Shown here: positions 7,120 to 15,417 of the stretch, in pieces
Position numbering within the stretch: position 1 is the first letter of the stretch
Layout: each line of letters begins with the position of its first letter
Assembly: GCA_007753915.1 (NCBI GenBank)
Contig: CP036352.1
Location: 3,411,306 to 3,475,305 of the forward strand
Length of the DNA stretch: 64,000 bases
Reading direction: 5' to 3'
From: Phycisphaerae bacterium RAS2
GTDB taxonomy: Bacteria > Planctomycetota > Phycisphaerae > UBA1845 > UTPLA1
Position numbers and translations under genes: made by a program
The notes under the pieces: generated by a model
What the model was told of the DNA's origin: nothing
Databases searched by the model: none
Seen by the model: only the letters and a program-made list of their open reading frames with translations

Positions 7120-8172
7120 ATGTCGAACGCAAGCGTAGCAACCCCTTCCTATCACGTCAACGGCGACGGCCAGGTGTTTCGCCTGCTGGCCGAGCAACTC
7201 ACCGACTACATCAAGCCCGCACTCGATGCCGATGCCGTGCGTGAAATCGTCGATGAACGGTTCGGCGATGTTCACGCCGAAGTCTCGCGGGCGGCCGATA
7301 CGCTCGCCGATCAGTTGACGGCGCAACTCGACGGTCGTATCGATGCTCGAATTGCCAAGTCGGTTCGCGTGATCGAAGTCCAGCGACCGGACGCCGATGC
7401 GGTCAAGATCGACGGCGCCCACGCCCAATTCGACGACTTGATGCAGATGATCCGCGAGGGTCATCAAAACGTGCTCATGGTCGGACCGGCCGGCTCGGGC
7501 AAGACCACGCTCGGCAAGCACGCGGCCGAAGCCCTGTCCTTGCCATTCGGCTTCATATCTCTCTCGGCCGGCGTGTCCGAGTCGCACCTGCTTGGCCGGG
7601 TCATGCCGCAAGCGGACGGGTCGTGGAAGTACGAGCCATCGCTGTTCGTCCGCCTCTACACGGGCGGCGGCGTGTTCCTGCTCGACGAAGTCGACGCCGC
7701 TGACGCCAACGTCATGGTGTCGGTCAATGCCGCACTTGCGAACGGCGTGCTTGCCCTTCCGAACGGCGAAGTAGTGCACCGTCACAAGGATTGCTTCATC
7801 CTCGCCGCTGCCAACACGTTCGGCCGCGGAGCCAATGCGATGTATGTCGGGCGCAATGCCCTCGACGCCGCCACGCTCGATCGGTTTGTCCTTGCCACGG
7901 TGCACGTCGAATACGACGTCACGATGGAGCGACGAATTGCAACGCAGATCGCCGGCGACAAGGCCGAGCTGGTCGTGGCCTGGGTGACCGCACTTCGGGA
8001 GTCGATCGACTCCGCCAATCTCCGGCGCGTCGCGAGTTCGCGGTTGGTCATATCGGCCGCCCGAGCCATGGCCGCCGGCGTCACGCTCGCCACCGTCGCC
8101 TCGCGCTACCTGCGTGATTGGTCGACGGACGAGCTGAACAAGTTGAGCCTGAATGTGAAGGAGGTTGCGTGA
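7120..8172 (+). CDS. MoxR/CobS-type AAA+ ATPase
   Basis: About 350 residues. The start at 7120 has GAAAGGG upstream. A helical N-terminal 95 residues precedes an AAA_5-type domain with Walker A GPAGSGKTT (about 121), Walker B GVFLLDEVDA (about 183), sensor-1 asparagine in ILAAANTFGRGA and an arginine region LDRFV. MoxR/CobS ATPases remodel partner proteins, usually a VWA-domain protein encoded next door. Here the next gene, starting 2 nt later, is the likely partner. Such pairs are common in large phages and plasmids. Confidence 0.8.
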   Translation: MSNASVATPSYHVNGDGQVFRLLAEQLTDYIKPALDADAVREIVDERFGDVHAEVSRAADTLADQLTAQLDGRIDARIAKSVRVIEVQRPDADAVKIDGAHAQFDDLMQMIREGHQNVLMVGPAGSGKTTLGKHAAEALSLPFGFISLSAGVSESHLLGRVMPQADGSWKYEPSLFVRLYTGGGVFLLDEVDAADANVMVSVNAALANGVLALPNGEVVHRHKDCFILAAANTFGRGANAMYVGRNALDAATLDRFVLATVHVEYDVTMERRIATQIAGDKAELVVAWVTALRESIDSANLRRVASSRLVISAARAMAAGVTLATVASRYLRDWSTDELNKLSLNVKEVA

Positions 8173-8174
8173 TC

Positions 8175-9212
8175 ATGGTCGCCAAGCAACTCAAGCCCTC
8201 TCGTTATCGCACTACCTGCCGCACGTGTGGCAGCGCCATTCGCCCGGGCGACATGATTACGGGTGGCAAAGGGCGCTCAGTCTGCGCGACTTGTTCACAT
8301 GGGTCACTGGCCGAGCCCGCGGCTCCGGCCCCGGCCCCGCGGCCCATTGGCCCTGTCCGCGGGCTTGACTTGGAATCCAGCGGAGTTCATTCACTCTACC
8401 TGGAATCGCTCTCCGAGGCCGTCGACTACGTCACCGCCGGAGTTCCTGCTGCGGCCGAAAACATTCCGTTTATCGCATCCCGATACTCGGAAAATGCGGC
8501 TCGCAGCCGCACTGCCTTCTTTGAGCGGCACCTGCCATCGACACTTGCCAGCGACATCGCGAACCCGAAAAAGTCGATACTCGATGCGGTCGATTCGATG
8601 CGTCGATCGCTCACCGAGTCTGTTGTCCTTACGTCGCCCGCGCGCAATCGGCGCCGCGGCGTCGATACGGGAGACGAGATCAACGTCGACCGATTCTTGT
8701 CCCGGCAGCCCGAGTGTTGGGACAGGATCGAACGGGCTCCCAAGCCAAAGCGGGTTGTCAGCATCGCGATTAACGGTATCACGCCCGGCAATTTTGAAAG
8801 CCGGCATCTTTGTCCTCGCGGCGCGGCTGTTATCGCGCTCGCCGACTACCTGACGGAGCAAGGCTATTCGGTCGGGATCACTCTGTTTGCCTGCTCGCGT
8901 GGATTGTGCCTGCCCGCGCATAGCGACATTTCGATTGTCAATATCGCGGTGAAACACCCTGATCACCCGATGGATATTAACTCGATCGTTGCCCCCGTTT
9001 GCGATGCTGGCATCAATCGACTCGTCGCGCTGAAAGCTCTCGCGCTCGCCGCTCGCTCCACCCTCGATGATGGCCTTGGCACCTGCCAATCATTGCCTGC
9101 CGAGCTGAAGCAGCGGTTTGTTTTCTGCATCGACTGCGATGTTAGCAGTGAAGCATCAGCCCGATCATGGCTGCAAGACTGCATCAACAAAACGCAACCC
9201 GTCGCGGCGTAA
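8175..9212 (+). CDS. Zn-ribbon phage protein, likely MoxR partner (DUF7192-like)
   Basis: About 345 residues; AAGGAGG at 8158-8164 serves either the ATG at 8175 or an in-frame GTG at 8169. The N-terminus is a treble-clef-like ribbon (CRTCG...CATC). The body, from MRRSLTESVV through VVSIAINGI to QRFVFCIDCDVSSEA, resembles the phage DUF7192 family, which I recall lying beside MoxR-like ATPases. The strand pattern RVVSIAINGI...FVFCIDCD hints at a VWA-like Rossmann core, but the MIDAS motif DxSxS is not evident. Function is unknown; the partner role is inferred. Confidence 0.6.
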   Translation: MVAKQLKPSRYRTTCRTCGSAIRPGDMITGGKGRSVCATCSHGSLAEPAAPAPAPRPIGPVRGLDLESSGVHSLYLESLSEAVDYVTAGVPAAAENIPFIASRYSENAARSRTAFFERHLPSTLASDIANPKKSILDAVDSMRRSLTESVVLTSPARNRRRGVDTGDEINVDRFLSRQPECWDRIERAPKPKRVVSIAINGITPGNFESRHLCPRGAAVIALADYLTEQGYSVGITLFACSRGLCLPAHSDISIVNIAVKHPDHPMDINSIVAPVCDAGINRLVALKALALAARSTLDDGLGTCQSLPAELKQRFVFCIDCDVSSEASARSWLQDCINKTQPVAA

Positions 9213-9239
9213 CCGCGACCAAACCCAAAGGAGATGTCC

Positions 9240-9593
9240 ATGTCAGAGAAAGATCCGATCTTCACCGCGGACGATGTGATCAGCACCTACACGGCGGCGG
9301 ACGCCGAAGCAGACGGCGCCCTGATTCACTACGCGCCGATCACTCCGGGCCGGTGGTACTTCACCATTGGCGTACACGAGGCCATTGAAGCGAAGAAGGA
9401 CCACCGATCCTACTTCCAAAAGCTGACGCCCCTCATGTGTGACGCGCTAATGCTTGTGAATGCCACGCTGAAGAAGAACCGCGATGAGCACCTTATCACC
9501 GAAGGCCTTGAGGGCAACGTCACCGGCCGGCCCCTGTGGGTCGGACGGAACGAAACCGGCGGCTGGACCGTGATGTTTCCTGAGGAGAATTGA
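9240..9593 (+). CDS. Small phage-type protein (DUF6573-like N-terminus)
   Basis: 117 residues; AAAGGAG at 9227-9233 places the start at 9240. It opens IFTADDVISTYTAADAEADG, similar to the DUF6573 opening (ISTYTRAQAxxDG) of plasmid and phage proteins. The rest contains a short WYFTIGVHEAI strand and a basic helix. Function unknown. It lies in the same transcription unit as its neighbours. Confidence 0.55.
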   Translation: MSEKDPIFTADDVISTYTAADAEADGALIHYAPITPGRWYFTIGVHEAIEAKKDHRSYFQKLTPLMCDALMLVNATLKKNRDEHLITEGLEGNVTGRPLWVGRNETGGWTVMFPEEN

Positions 9594-9596
9594 CCC

Positions 9597-10496
9597 ATGA
9601 CTACGGCACTTACTATTGATATTGATGTTGCTCGAGGTCGGATTGCCTCTGGTGAAAAGCTGACGGATGTCGCCGCCGGCCTCGGGCTCCCGTGGCAGCG
9701 GCTTTCAAAGGCTCTTCGCGGCAAAGCCCGCGGCGGGCCCGCTCCGTCCGCGGCCCACCCGAACCCCGAGACCGAGATCGCGGATGGCGCCAACGAGCCT
9801 CCACGCCCCATACGGGAAGTTCCGCGGCAGGCTCTAACCGAGCGGCTGCGACCCCGGCGACTGGCGGACGTGGCCGGCCAGGAAACGGCGGTTGCATTGT
9901 TGCGGGCTTTCGCGGCGTCACCGTACCCGGCGGCCTTTGTTCTCGCCGGCGACACCGGCACCGGAAAAACCTCCGCCGCGGTCGCCCTGGCGGGCGAGCT
10001 TGGGTGTGACGTCGCCGCCGGCGAATACGGTGGAGTTCATGTAGTGGCCTCGGGCGAGCAGACGGCCGACAACGTCCGCGAGGCACTGGACCGACTGACT
10101 TACTCTTCGTGGTCTGGCTCGGGCTGGAAAGTCCTGATCGTGAACGAGGCCGATCGCATGTGCCGGCCGGCTGAGACGATCTGGCTTGACCGGCTCGAAT
10201 CGATTCCCGCGAAGTCGGTGATCATCTTCACAACCAACGAGCCCGAGCGGTTGGCGCCGCGGTTCATGGACCGATGCACCGTGCTTCAATTTGAGTCTCG
10301 GGCCGACGTCGTCAAGCTGGAAGCGATGCGGTTCATCGCGTCGATCTGGAAGCGCGAGACCGGCCGCGATCTTCCCGAGTGCGAAGCGGCCGCCTTGTTC
10401 GACTCGTGTGTTAATGACGGACAGTTCTCGTTTCGCCGGGCAGTGGTCCGGCTTCAGAGAACCTTACTCCGCTCCAATGGAAAGGCTGGCAACTGA
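9597..10496 (+). CDS. Clamp-loader-like AAA+ ATPase
   Basis: 299 residues. An N-terminal 40-residue helical segment, possibly an HTH (LTDVAAGLGLPWQRLSKAL), is linked to an RFC/DnaX-type AAA+ domain: RPRRLADVAGQE box, Walker A AGDTGTGKTS (about 117), Walker B VLIVNEADRM (a DEAD variant with NEAD), sensor-1 FTTNEPE and an arginine-finger region APRFMDRC. Such proteins load clamps or, like RarA, act at stalled forks. The replacement of the first Walker B acidic residue (NEAD) is notable and may reduce hydrolysis. It overlaps the next gene (TGATG). Confidence 0.75.
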   Translation: MTTALTIDIDVARGRIASGEKLTDVAAGLGLPWQRLSKALRGKARGGPAPSAAHPNPETEIADGANEPPRPIREVPRQALTERLRPRRLADVAGQETAVALLRAFAASPYPAAFVLAGDTGTGKTSAAVALAGELGCDVAAGEYGGVHVVASGEQTADNVREALDRLTYSSWSGSGWKVLIVNEADRMCRPAETIWLDRLESIPAKSVIIFTTNEPERLAPRFMDRCTVLQFESRADVVKLEAMRFIASIWKRETGRDLPECEAAALFDSCVNDGQFSFRRAVVRLQRTLLRSNGKAGN

Positions 10497-11068
10497 TGAG
10501 GCTCTACACGACCCGAGGTTATGATTTCTTCGAAGTGGCGTCCGCGCTCCAGAAGTCGATTCGCCGCGGCGATGCCAAACTCGCCGGCTACTGGGCGATC
10601 GAGCTGTTCGAGTCGGGCTATTCTGGCTATCTGTGGAGGCGGCTCCTCACGATCTCGGCCGAGGATTGTTGGGGCATCCTCACACAGGAAGTCGAGTCGC
10701 TGTTTCGCGGTTGGGAGACGATTGACAAGCAGGGACGAGCCGGGGGCAAGAGAGGCAAGGGTCGAATCTTCGCCGCGAAAGCTGTCATCCTCCTGGCAAT
10801 GGCCAAGAAGTCGCGCGACCCTGACCACCTGACCAACTTGGTGTATGATCCCAAGTCGATTCCCGATGAAGTCCTCGAATCTGAGCTTGACGCCGCCCGG
10901 TCGGAGGCTGGTACAATCCCGATTCCTGATGAGGCTCTCGATTACCACACGAAACGCGGCCGCAAGTCCGGCAAGACGAAGCAGCAGTTCTTTCACGATG
11001 AACACAATGCCCTGAAGCCTCGCGAACCCGGGCTGTTTGACGATCTCGTGCCACCGAGCAACCCATGA
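10496..11068 (+). CDS. RarA/MgsA C-terminal-like protein
   Basis: 190 residues. The stretch EVASALQKSIRRGDAKLAG, continuing through YWAIELFESGYSGYLWRRL, resembles the helical C-terminal domain of RarA/MgsA replication-fork ATPases (ASALQKSIRRGD, YW). Here it is a free-standing protein right after a separate AAA+ protein, as if the two RarA halves were split into two genes. The C-terminal 50 residues are basic and Pro-rich. The assignment is by motif recognition only. Confidence 0.5.
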   Translation: MRLYTTRGYDFFEVASALQKSIRRGDAKLAGYWAIELFESGYSGYLWRRLLTISAEDCWGILTQEVESLFRGWETIDKQGRAGGKRGKGRIFAAKAVILLAMAKKSRDPDHLTNLVYDPKSIPDEVLESELDAARSEAGTIPIPDEALDYHTKRGRKSGKTKQQFFHDEHNALKPREPGLFDDLVPPSNP

Positions 11069-11559
11069 ATCCAGAAGAACAGGTTGTGTTGCTGCTGATC
11101 AATGGTGTCTCGGCCGACGGTGCTGTTGCGTGGGCGGTCAACTCGGGCGGCCTCTTACCCGACAAGGCCCAGGAACTTGTCGCCAAGGCTCGACAGCGAA
11201 TCACTGTCGCGGCCGACTACACTCGCGGTGAGCAGATCGGCCTGGCCGTCATGCGGCTCGACAACCTGTACCAGAAGGCCGCATCTGCGAAAGACACGCG
11301 GACTGCGCTCCAGATCCAGCGCGAATTGAATCGACTCCTATCGCTTTACGCCGACGGTCGGACCGCCGGCGATGACCCGAAAGAGTCAACGGATGGTGAC
11401 GCCGGCAGTCTCTCCCTCATCAGGCAACACCTTTTGCCGTTGAACCTGATTGATCGGACCTACCCGATCGAGGAGCACGCTCGCGTTGCAGCCGAGATCA
11501 TCCGCACAAACGGATTCGCTCGCGTACCAGCGGAAGAAACTCCGGGCGAGGCAGCGTAG
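11065..11559 (+). CDS. Putative terminase small subunit
   Basis: 164 residues, starting in an ATGA overlap and ending inside the terminase large subunit gene. The protein is largely helical. The segment RLDNLYQKAASAKDTRTALQ, followed by IQRELNRLLSLY, is typical of small phage proteins that precede the large terminase subunit. An N-terminal helix pair (VSADGAVAWAVNSGGL) could bind DNA. The assignment depends mainly on position. Confidence 0.55.
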   Translation: MNPEEQVVLLLINGVSADGAVAWAVNSGGLLPDKAQELVAKARQRITVAADYTRGEQIGLAVMRLDNLYQKAASAKDTRTALQIQRELNRLLSLYADGRTAGDDPKESTDGDAGSLSLIRQHLLPLNLIDRTYPIEEHARVAAEIIRTNGFARVPAEETPGEAA

Positions 11560-13582
11560 CCGCGCTGTCGTCACCGCGGGCCAAGACATCGCGCCGCTTC
11601 CGGCGGTCGCTGACCCTGCACGCCGTGCCCGGGCTGACTCGGACTTCCGCTACTTCGCAGAGACGTATTTTCCGCACCTGTTCTTCCTTGAATGGAGCGC
11701 AGACCACCTGCGCGTGATCGAGAAGATCGAACAGGCAGTCATCCACACAGAGACATTTGCAGTTGCGATGCCCCGCGGCACAGGCAAGACAACGCTATGC
11801 ATCGTCGCCGTGATTTGGGCCATCCTCACCGGCCGCCATGCCTTTGTTTTCCTGTTGGCGCCCAGCGGCGACTACGCCGAAGAGGCGATCGGCAACCTCA
11901 AGACCTTGCTCGTCACCAACGATTTGCTTCTCGCGGACTATCCCGAGGCGGTGTGGCCCATCCGCTGTATCGAAGGTGAAGCCCGACGGTGCGGCGGTCA
12001 GCGATACTACGGCCGTCTCACCGACATTGAATGGGGCACCGACCGAATCGCCCTCGCGACAATTCCCGGCGCCCGTTGCTCAAATGCGATTATCCGTGTG
12101 TCCGGCCTAACCGGCGGCATCCGCGGCGCCATGCACGTCCGACCCGACGGGACATCGATACGGCCATCCCTCGTTGTCGTTGACGACCCGCAAACCGATG
12201 GATCGGCGAGATCCCCGACTCAGTGCCGGGAGCGATTGTCGATCATTAACGGCGCGGTGCTCGGCCTCGCCGGCCCGGGCAAAACTGTTGCCGCACTCAT
12301 GCCCTGCACGGTTATAAGAGCCGGCGACGTCGCCGATCATGTCCTCGACCGCGAGCTGAACCCGCAATGGCGTGGCGAGCGGACGAAGATGGTCTATGAA
12401 TGGCCGACCAATGAAGCGCTTTGGGCGGAATACACCCGACTCAGAAAAGAGTCGCAGCGTGCGGGCGGCCACGATGAATCGGCGACGGAGTTCTACCGCA
12501 AGAACCAGGAGGCGATGGATGTCGGCGCCATCGTCGCCTGGCCGGCTCGCAAGCAACCCGAAGAGCTGTCTCCGATTCAGCACGCCATCAACATCCGCTG
12601 TGACCGCGGCGATGCTGCTTTCTTTGCCGAGTACCAGAACGACCCGATTCCGGATGAGCAGCCGGCGGAAGACTTGCTCACCGCGGAGCAGATCGCCTCG
12701 AAGACCTGCGGCATTGGCCACGGCATTGTGCCCGAGGGAACCGAGTATCTTACGATGTTTATCGACATTCAACAGACGGCATTGTTCTGGCTCGTTGCTG
12801 CCTGGGAAGGTGACTTCACGGGTTACGTTGTCGATTACGGCGCAGAGCCGGATCAAAAGGATGCCTACTTCACACTTCGCACGATTCGCCGCAAGTTGCA
12901 AATGGTCACGCCGTCGGCCGGCCTTGAAGGCGCCATCTATGCCGGCCTCGAGCGCCTCACCGCGCGCACACTCGGAAGGGAATGGCAGCGAGACGATGGC
13001 AGTGTCGCAAGAATCGACCGATGCCTGATCGACGCCAACTGGGGGCAATCCACGGATGTCATTTATCAGTTCTGCCGCCAGTCGGAGTACTCGGCACTCC
13101 TGACCCCCAGCCATGGGCGTTATGTCGGTGCATCTTCGTGTCCATTCTCCGATTATCCGAAACGCCCAGGGGAACGCCGTGGACTGAACTGGCTCATACG
13201 CCGCGGTGTCGCGCGCAACCGAACGGTGCGGCATATCACGTTTGATACGAACTACTGGAAGTCGTTCATCCAATCACGCTTCGCGGTCCCAATCGGAGAT
13301 CCCGGGAGCCTTGTTCTATTCGGCCGAAAGCCAGAGCAGCACAGGCTCATTGCGGATCACCTGACCAGCGAGTACCGAGTTAGGACCGAGGGCCGCGGCC
13401 GCACCGTTGATGAATGGAAGCTCGGCGCTGACGGCCGCGACAATCACTGGCTCGACTGCATTGTCGGTGCTGCCGTCGCGGCCTCCATGCAGGGCGCGAA
13501 TCTATTTGGAGCTGAGGCGCAACCGGTTGTGCGACCCAAGATCAAACTCTCTGACATTCAACGATCGAGGCCAATGCGATGA
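11450..13582 (+). CDS. Phage terminase large subunit, GpA-type
   Basis: Up to 710 residues. ATPase motor with Walker A MPRGTGKTTL (about 106) and Walker B LVVVDDPQTDG (about 240); the nuclease half has FIDIQQ (about 440), LIDANWGQ and NHWLDCIVGA, the acidic residues expected for the RNase H-like nuclease. This enzyme cuts concatemeric DNA and drives it into a capsid. No ATG or GTG start is available before the Walker A; the frame opens with TTG codons at 11450 or 11486 inside the small-subunit gene, so translation is probably coupled. No portal or capsid gene follows, so the island would need another phage's shell. Confidence 0.85.
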   Translation: MIGPTRSRSTLALQPRSSAQTDSLAYQRKKLRARQRSRAVVTAGQDIAPLPAVADPARRARADSDFRYFAETYFPHLFFLEWSADHLRVIEKIEQAVIHTETFAVAMPRGTGKTTLCIVAVIWAILTGRHAFVFLLAPSGDYAEEAIGNLKTLLVTNDLLLADYPEAVWPIRCIEGEARRCGGQRYYGRLTDIEWGTDRIALATIPGARCSNAIIRVSGLTGGIRGAMHVRPDGTSIRPSLVVVDDPQTDGSARSPTQCRERLSIINGAVLGLAGPGKTVAALMPCTVIRAGDVADHVLDRELNPQWRGERTKMVYEWPTNEALWAEYTRLRKESQRAGGHDESATEFYRKNQEAMDVGAIVAWPARKQPEELSPIQHAINIRCDRGDAAFFAEYQNDPIPDEQPAEDLLTAEQIASKTCGIGHGIVPEGTEYLTMFIDIQQTALFWLVAAWEGDFTGYVVDYGAEPDQKDAYFTLRTIRRKLQMVTPSAGLEGAIYAGLERLTARTLGREWQRDDGSVARIDRCLIDANWGQSTDVIYQFCRQSEYSALLTPSHGRYVGASSCPFSDYPKRPGERRGLNWLIRRGVARNRTVRHITFDTNYWKSFIQSRFAVPIGDPGSLVLFGRKPEQHRLIADHLTSEYRVRTEGRGRTVDEWKLGADGRDNHWLDCIVGAAVAASMQGANLFGAEAQPVVRPKIKLSDIQRSRPMR

Positions 13583-13773
13583 ACATGCCAGAAGGAAGCA
13601 AGCGCGACCTCGATACGGCGTGTAAGACTGCCGGCGGTATCGAGTGTCGCAGTTGTGGATGTCGACACTTCTGGGTCATCTATGTTGATAAGTCCAAACC
13701 AAACGTGATTGTGCGCCGGCGCGAATGCCGCAATTGCAGCCGACGAGTGACGACGCGCGAAATTGCGATTTAA
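13579..13773 (+). CDS. NrdR-like zinc-ribbon protein
   Basis: 64 residues, ATGA overlap with the terminase gene. A four-Cys ribbon CRSCGCRHFWV...RRRECRNCSRRVTTRE resembles the N-terminal ribbon of NrdR and phage Ogr/Delta-type regulators; the ATP-cone of NrdR is absent. A small phage-type transcriptional regulator is likely. Confidence 0.6.
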   Translation: MNMPEGSKRDLDTACKTAGGIECRSCGCRHFWVIYVDKSKPNVIVRRRECRNCSRRVTTREIAI

Positions 13774-14036
13774 CATCGATGCGAAAGAAAGGCTTCGCGC
13801 ACGGGTCAGGCGCTTCTTACAAGAGGCGATGGTCGATCACCTTGGCTTCGCGGCGATTGCTATGGAGCCTTAGTGCGAATTAGTTATCGGAACTTGTCCT
13901 GATCGCCGGCATACTTGCCGGCGAAGATTGCCGCATTATGATCAACCATCAGTGGGTCGCCATACAGGTAGTTGCTGTATTGCTCCGTCGTTTAGTTCCT
14001 GTAGCCCGAGCTTGAACGGGCTATGAAAGGACTGGC
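13774..14036. other. Gap between packaging genes and BREX, with a coding remnant
   Basis: No complete gene. On the minus strand, about 13888-13992, a stop-bounded 36-residue frame (YSNYLYGDPLMVDHNAAIFA, then GKYAGDQDKFR) looks like the end of a lost gene that I do not recognise. CGCCGGCA...TGCCGGCG at 13904-13923 forms an 8-bp hairpin within it. Confidence 0.35.
14002..14023 (+). promoter_or_regulatory. Leader hairpin just before the brxA ribosome-binding site
   Basis: TAGCCCG (14002-14008) and CGGGCTA (14017-14023) form a perfect 7-bp stem, followed 2 nt later by AAAGG and the brxA ATG at 14037. It could modulate translation of the first BREX gene. Confidence 0.35.
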
Positions 14037-14867
14037 ATGGCTCTGCGTGCGATTTACGGTCAATTGAACAGCTCTGCGCCATTCATCCTTCCTCGACACG
14101 AACAACGCTTGGGGTTTCGCATCGGTGCGCGCGGAACGCATACCAGCCGCACCCTCATGTTTGCTGAATTGGCAGAACTACTGAATGCAATACCGTCTGG
14201 CAGTTCGCGTGAAGTATATGCCGGAGCTGTGATAGACGAGAATGTGACTGGAAAGCGCACCGCAGCCACACGACTACTAACCAATCAACGGTTGGGTGAG
14301 CTTTATGCACTCGACCCTAATGTTACGCTGTTTCGTGTAATGAGGCGCTATTGGGATGCGGACCAGCCTGGAAGGCGCCTACTTGCTTTACTTTGCTCAT
14401 TGGCTCGTGACCCCCTGCTTCGAGCCACGGTTTCGCCAATTACCGCGCTGGATGCCGGCAAAGAACTTGGCCGGCAGGCACTGATAGATGCTGTACGCTT
14501 GGCAGTTGATGAGCGGCTAAACGATGCCATCATCGACAAGGTTGTCAGAAACGCGGCATCCTCATGGACGCAGGCCGGCCATCTCGCAGGGCGGGTGCGA
14601 AAACTCCGTAAGCATGTCATTCCGACTCCTCATTCCGTCGCCTATGCGCTGCTCATTGGCTACTTGTTGGGTATACGAGGAAATCGCCTCTTTACGACAT
14701 TCTGGGCCTCAGTCTTGGACGCAAGCGAGGAAAAGCTTATCTTCCTGGCCATGGACGCCAAGCGGCTAGGGGCACTAAACCTCAAGCACGGCGGCGGTGT
14801 GATTGAAGTCGATTTTACGTCCATCCTGACGTCGGACGAGATTCGAGAGAGCCGTGGGACGGATTGA
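14037..14867 (+). CDS. brxA: BREX protein BrxA (DUF1819-like)
   Basis: 276 residues, longer than the roughly 200 residues of E. coli BrxA. Features matching BrxA-family proteins are the N-terminal helical region, KRTAATRLLTNQRLGELYAL, VTLFRVMRRYW, and the central ASSWTQAGHLAGR motif. BrxA is a small DNA-binding protein needed for BREX defence. It is the first gene of an operon that continues with brxB in a 14-bp overlap. The start at 14037 has AAAGG 6 nt upstream. The family call is strengthened by the order brxA-brxB-brxC. Confidence 0.75.
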   Translation: MALRAIYGQLNSSAPFILPRHEQRLGFRIGARGTHTSRTLMFAELAELLNAIPSGSSREVYAGAVIDENVTGKRTAATRLLTNQRLGELYALDPNVTLFRVMRRYWDADQPGRRLLALLCSLARDPLLRATVSPITALDAGKELGRQALIDAVRLAVDERLNDAIIDKVVRNAASSWTQAGHLAGRVRKLRKHVIPTPHSVAYALLIGYLLGIRGNRLFTTFWASVLDASEEKLIFLAMDAKRLGALNLKHGGGVIEVDFTSILTSDEIRESRGTD

Positions 14868-15417
14868 ACAACTTGCTGACCGATACGAGCGACACATTGC
14901 CCCGTTGTGGCAGCGCAACCTGGCGGGCGCGGAGCGAGCCATCTTCGTCGTCTATCCCAAGGAAGATGAACGCAGAATGCGCGCCCACCGACACGAATTT
15001 GAAATCCGCACACGCAATGCCGGACATAAGTGGAAAGAGTTTGATCTCACCGGAGTGTTCTCCGCCTGGCTTGCAGCGGACGAATATCGCGATGCATTCT
15101 TTGAATGCCCCGAGGATCTTGAACTGAAGCTTGAACGCGAGTTCGCGGAGTTCGTGTCGGCCGAACTCCGAACCATGTTGACGGCCGACGATGTCGATGA
15201 CCAAACGGTAGTCGGCATATTCGGTGCTGCAACACTTTACGGCTTCGCGCGGCTTTCCGATGTCCTCAGCAAGGTGGAGGCGGATATACGAGGCCGGCTG
15301 TTACTCTTTTTCCCGGGCGAATATGACAATAAGAATTACCGGCTCTTGGATGCGCGTGACGGCTGGAACTACATGGCAGTCCCAATCACGCTGCATAGCG
15401 GAGATATCGACCAATGA
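14854..15417 (+). CDS. brxB: BREX protein BrxB (DUF1788)
   Basis: 187 residues from a GTG start that overlaps brxA. DUF1788 hallmarks are the early IFVVYPKEDERR strand, the FDLTGVFSAWL segment and the C-terminal LLLFFPGEYDNKNYRLLDAR with WNYMAVPI. BrxB is required for BREX but its biochemistry is unclear. Its stop overlaps the brxC start (ATGA). Confidence 0.85.
   Translation: MGRIEQLADRYERHIAPLWQRNLAGAERAIFVVYPKEDERRMRAHRHEFEIRTRNAGHKWKEFDLTGVFSAWLAADEYRDAFFECPEDLELKLEREFAEFVSAELRTMLTADDVDDQTVVGIFGAATLYGFARLSDVLSKVEADIRGRLLLFFPGEYDNKNYRLLDARDGWNYMAVPITLHSGDIDQ

Noticed and set aside
9240-9593. Antirestriction protein
   Set aside because: Only the N-terminal ISTYT segment is suggestive; not enough to assign that activity.
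12107-13273. 388-aa open frame on the - strand
   Set aside because: Antisense to the terminase large subunit; no recognisable domain.
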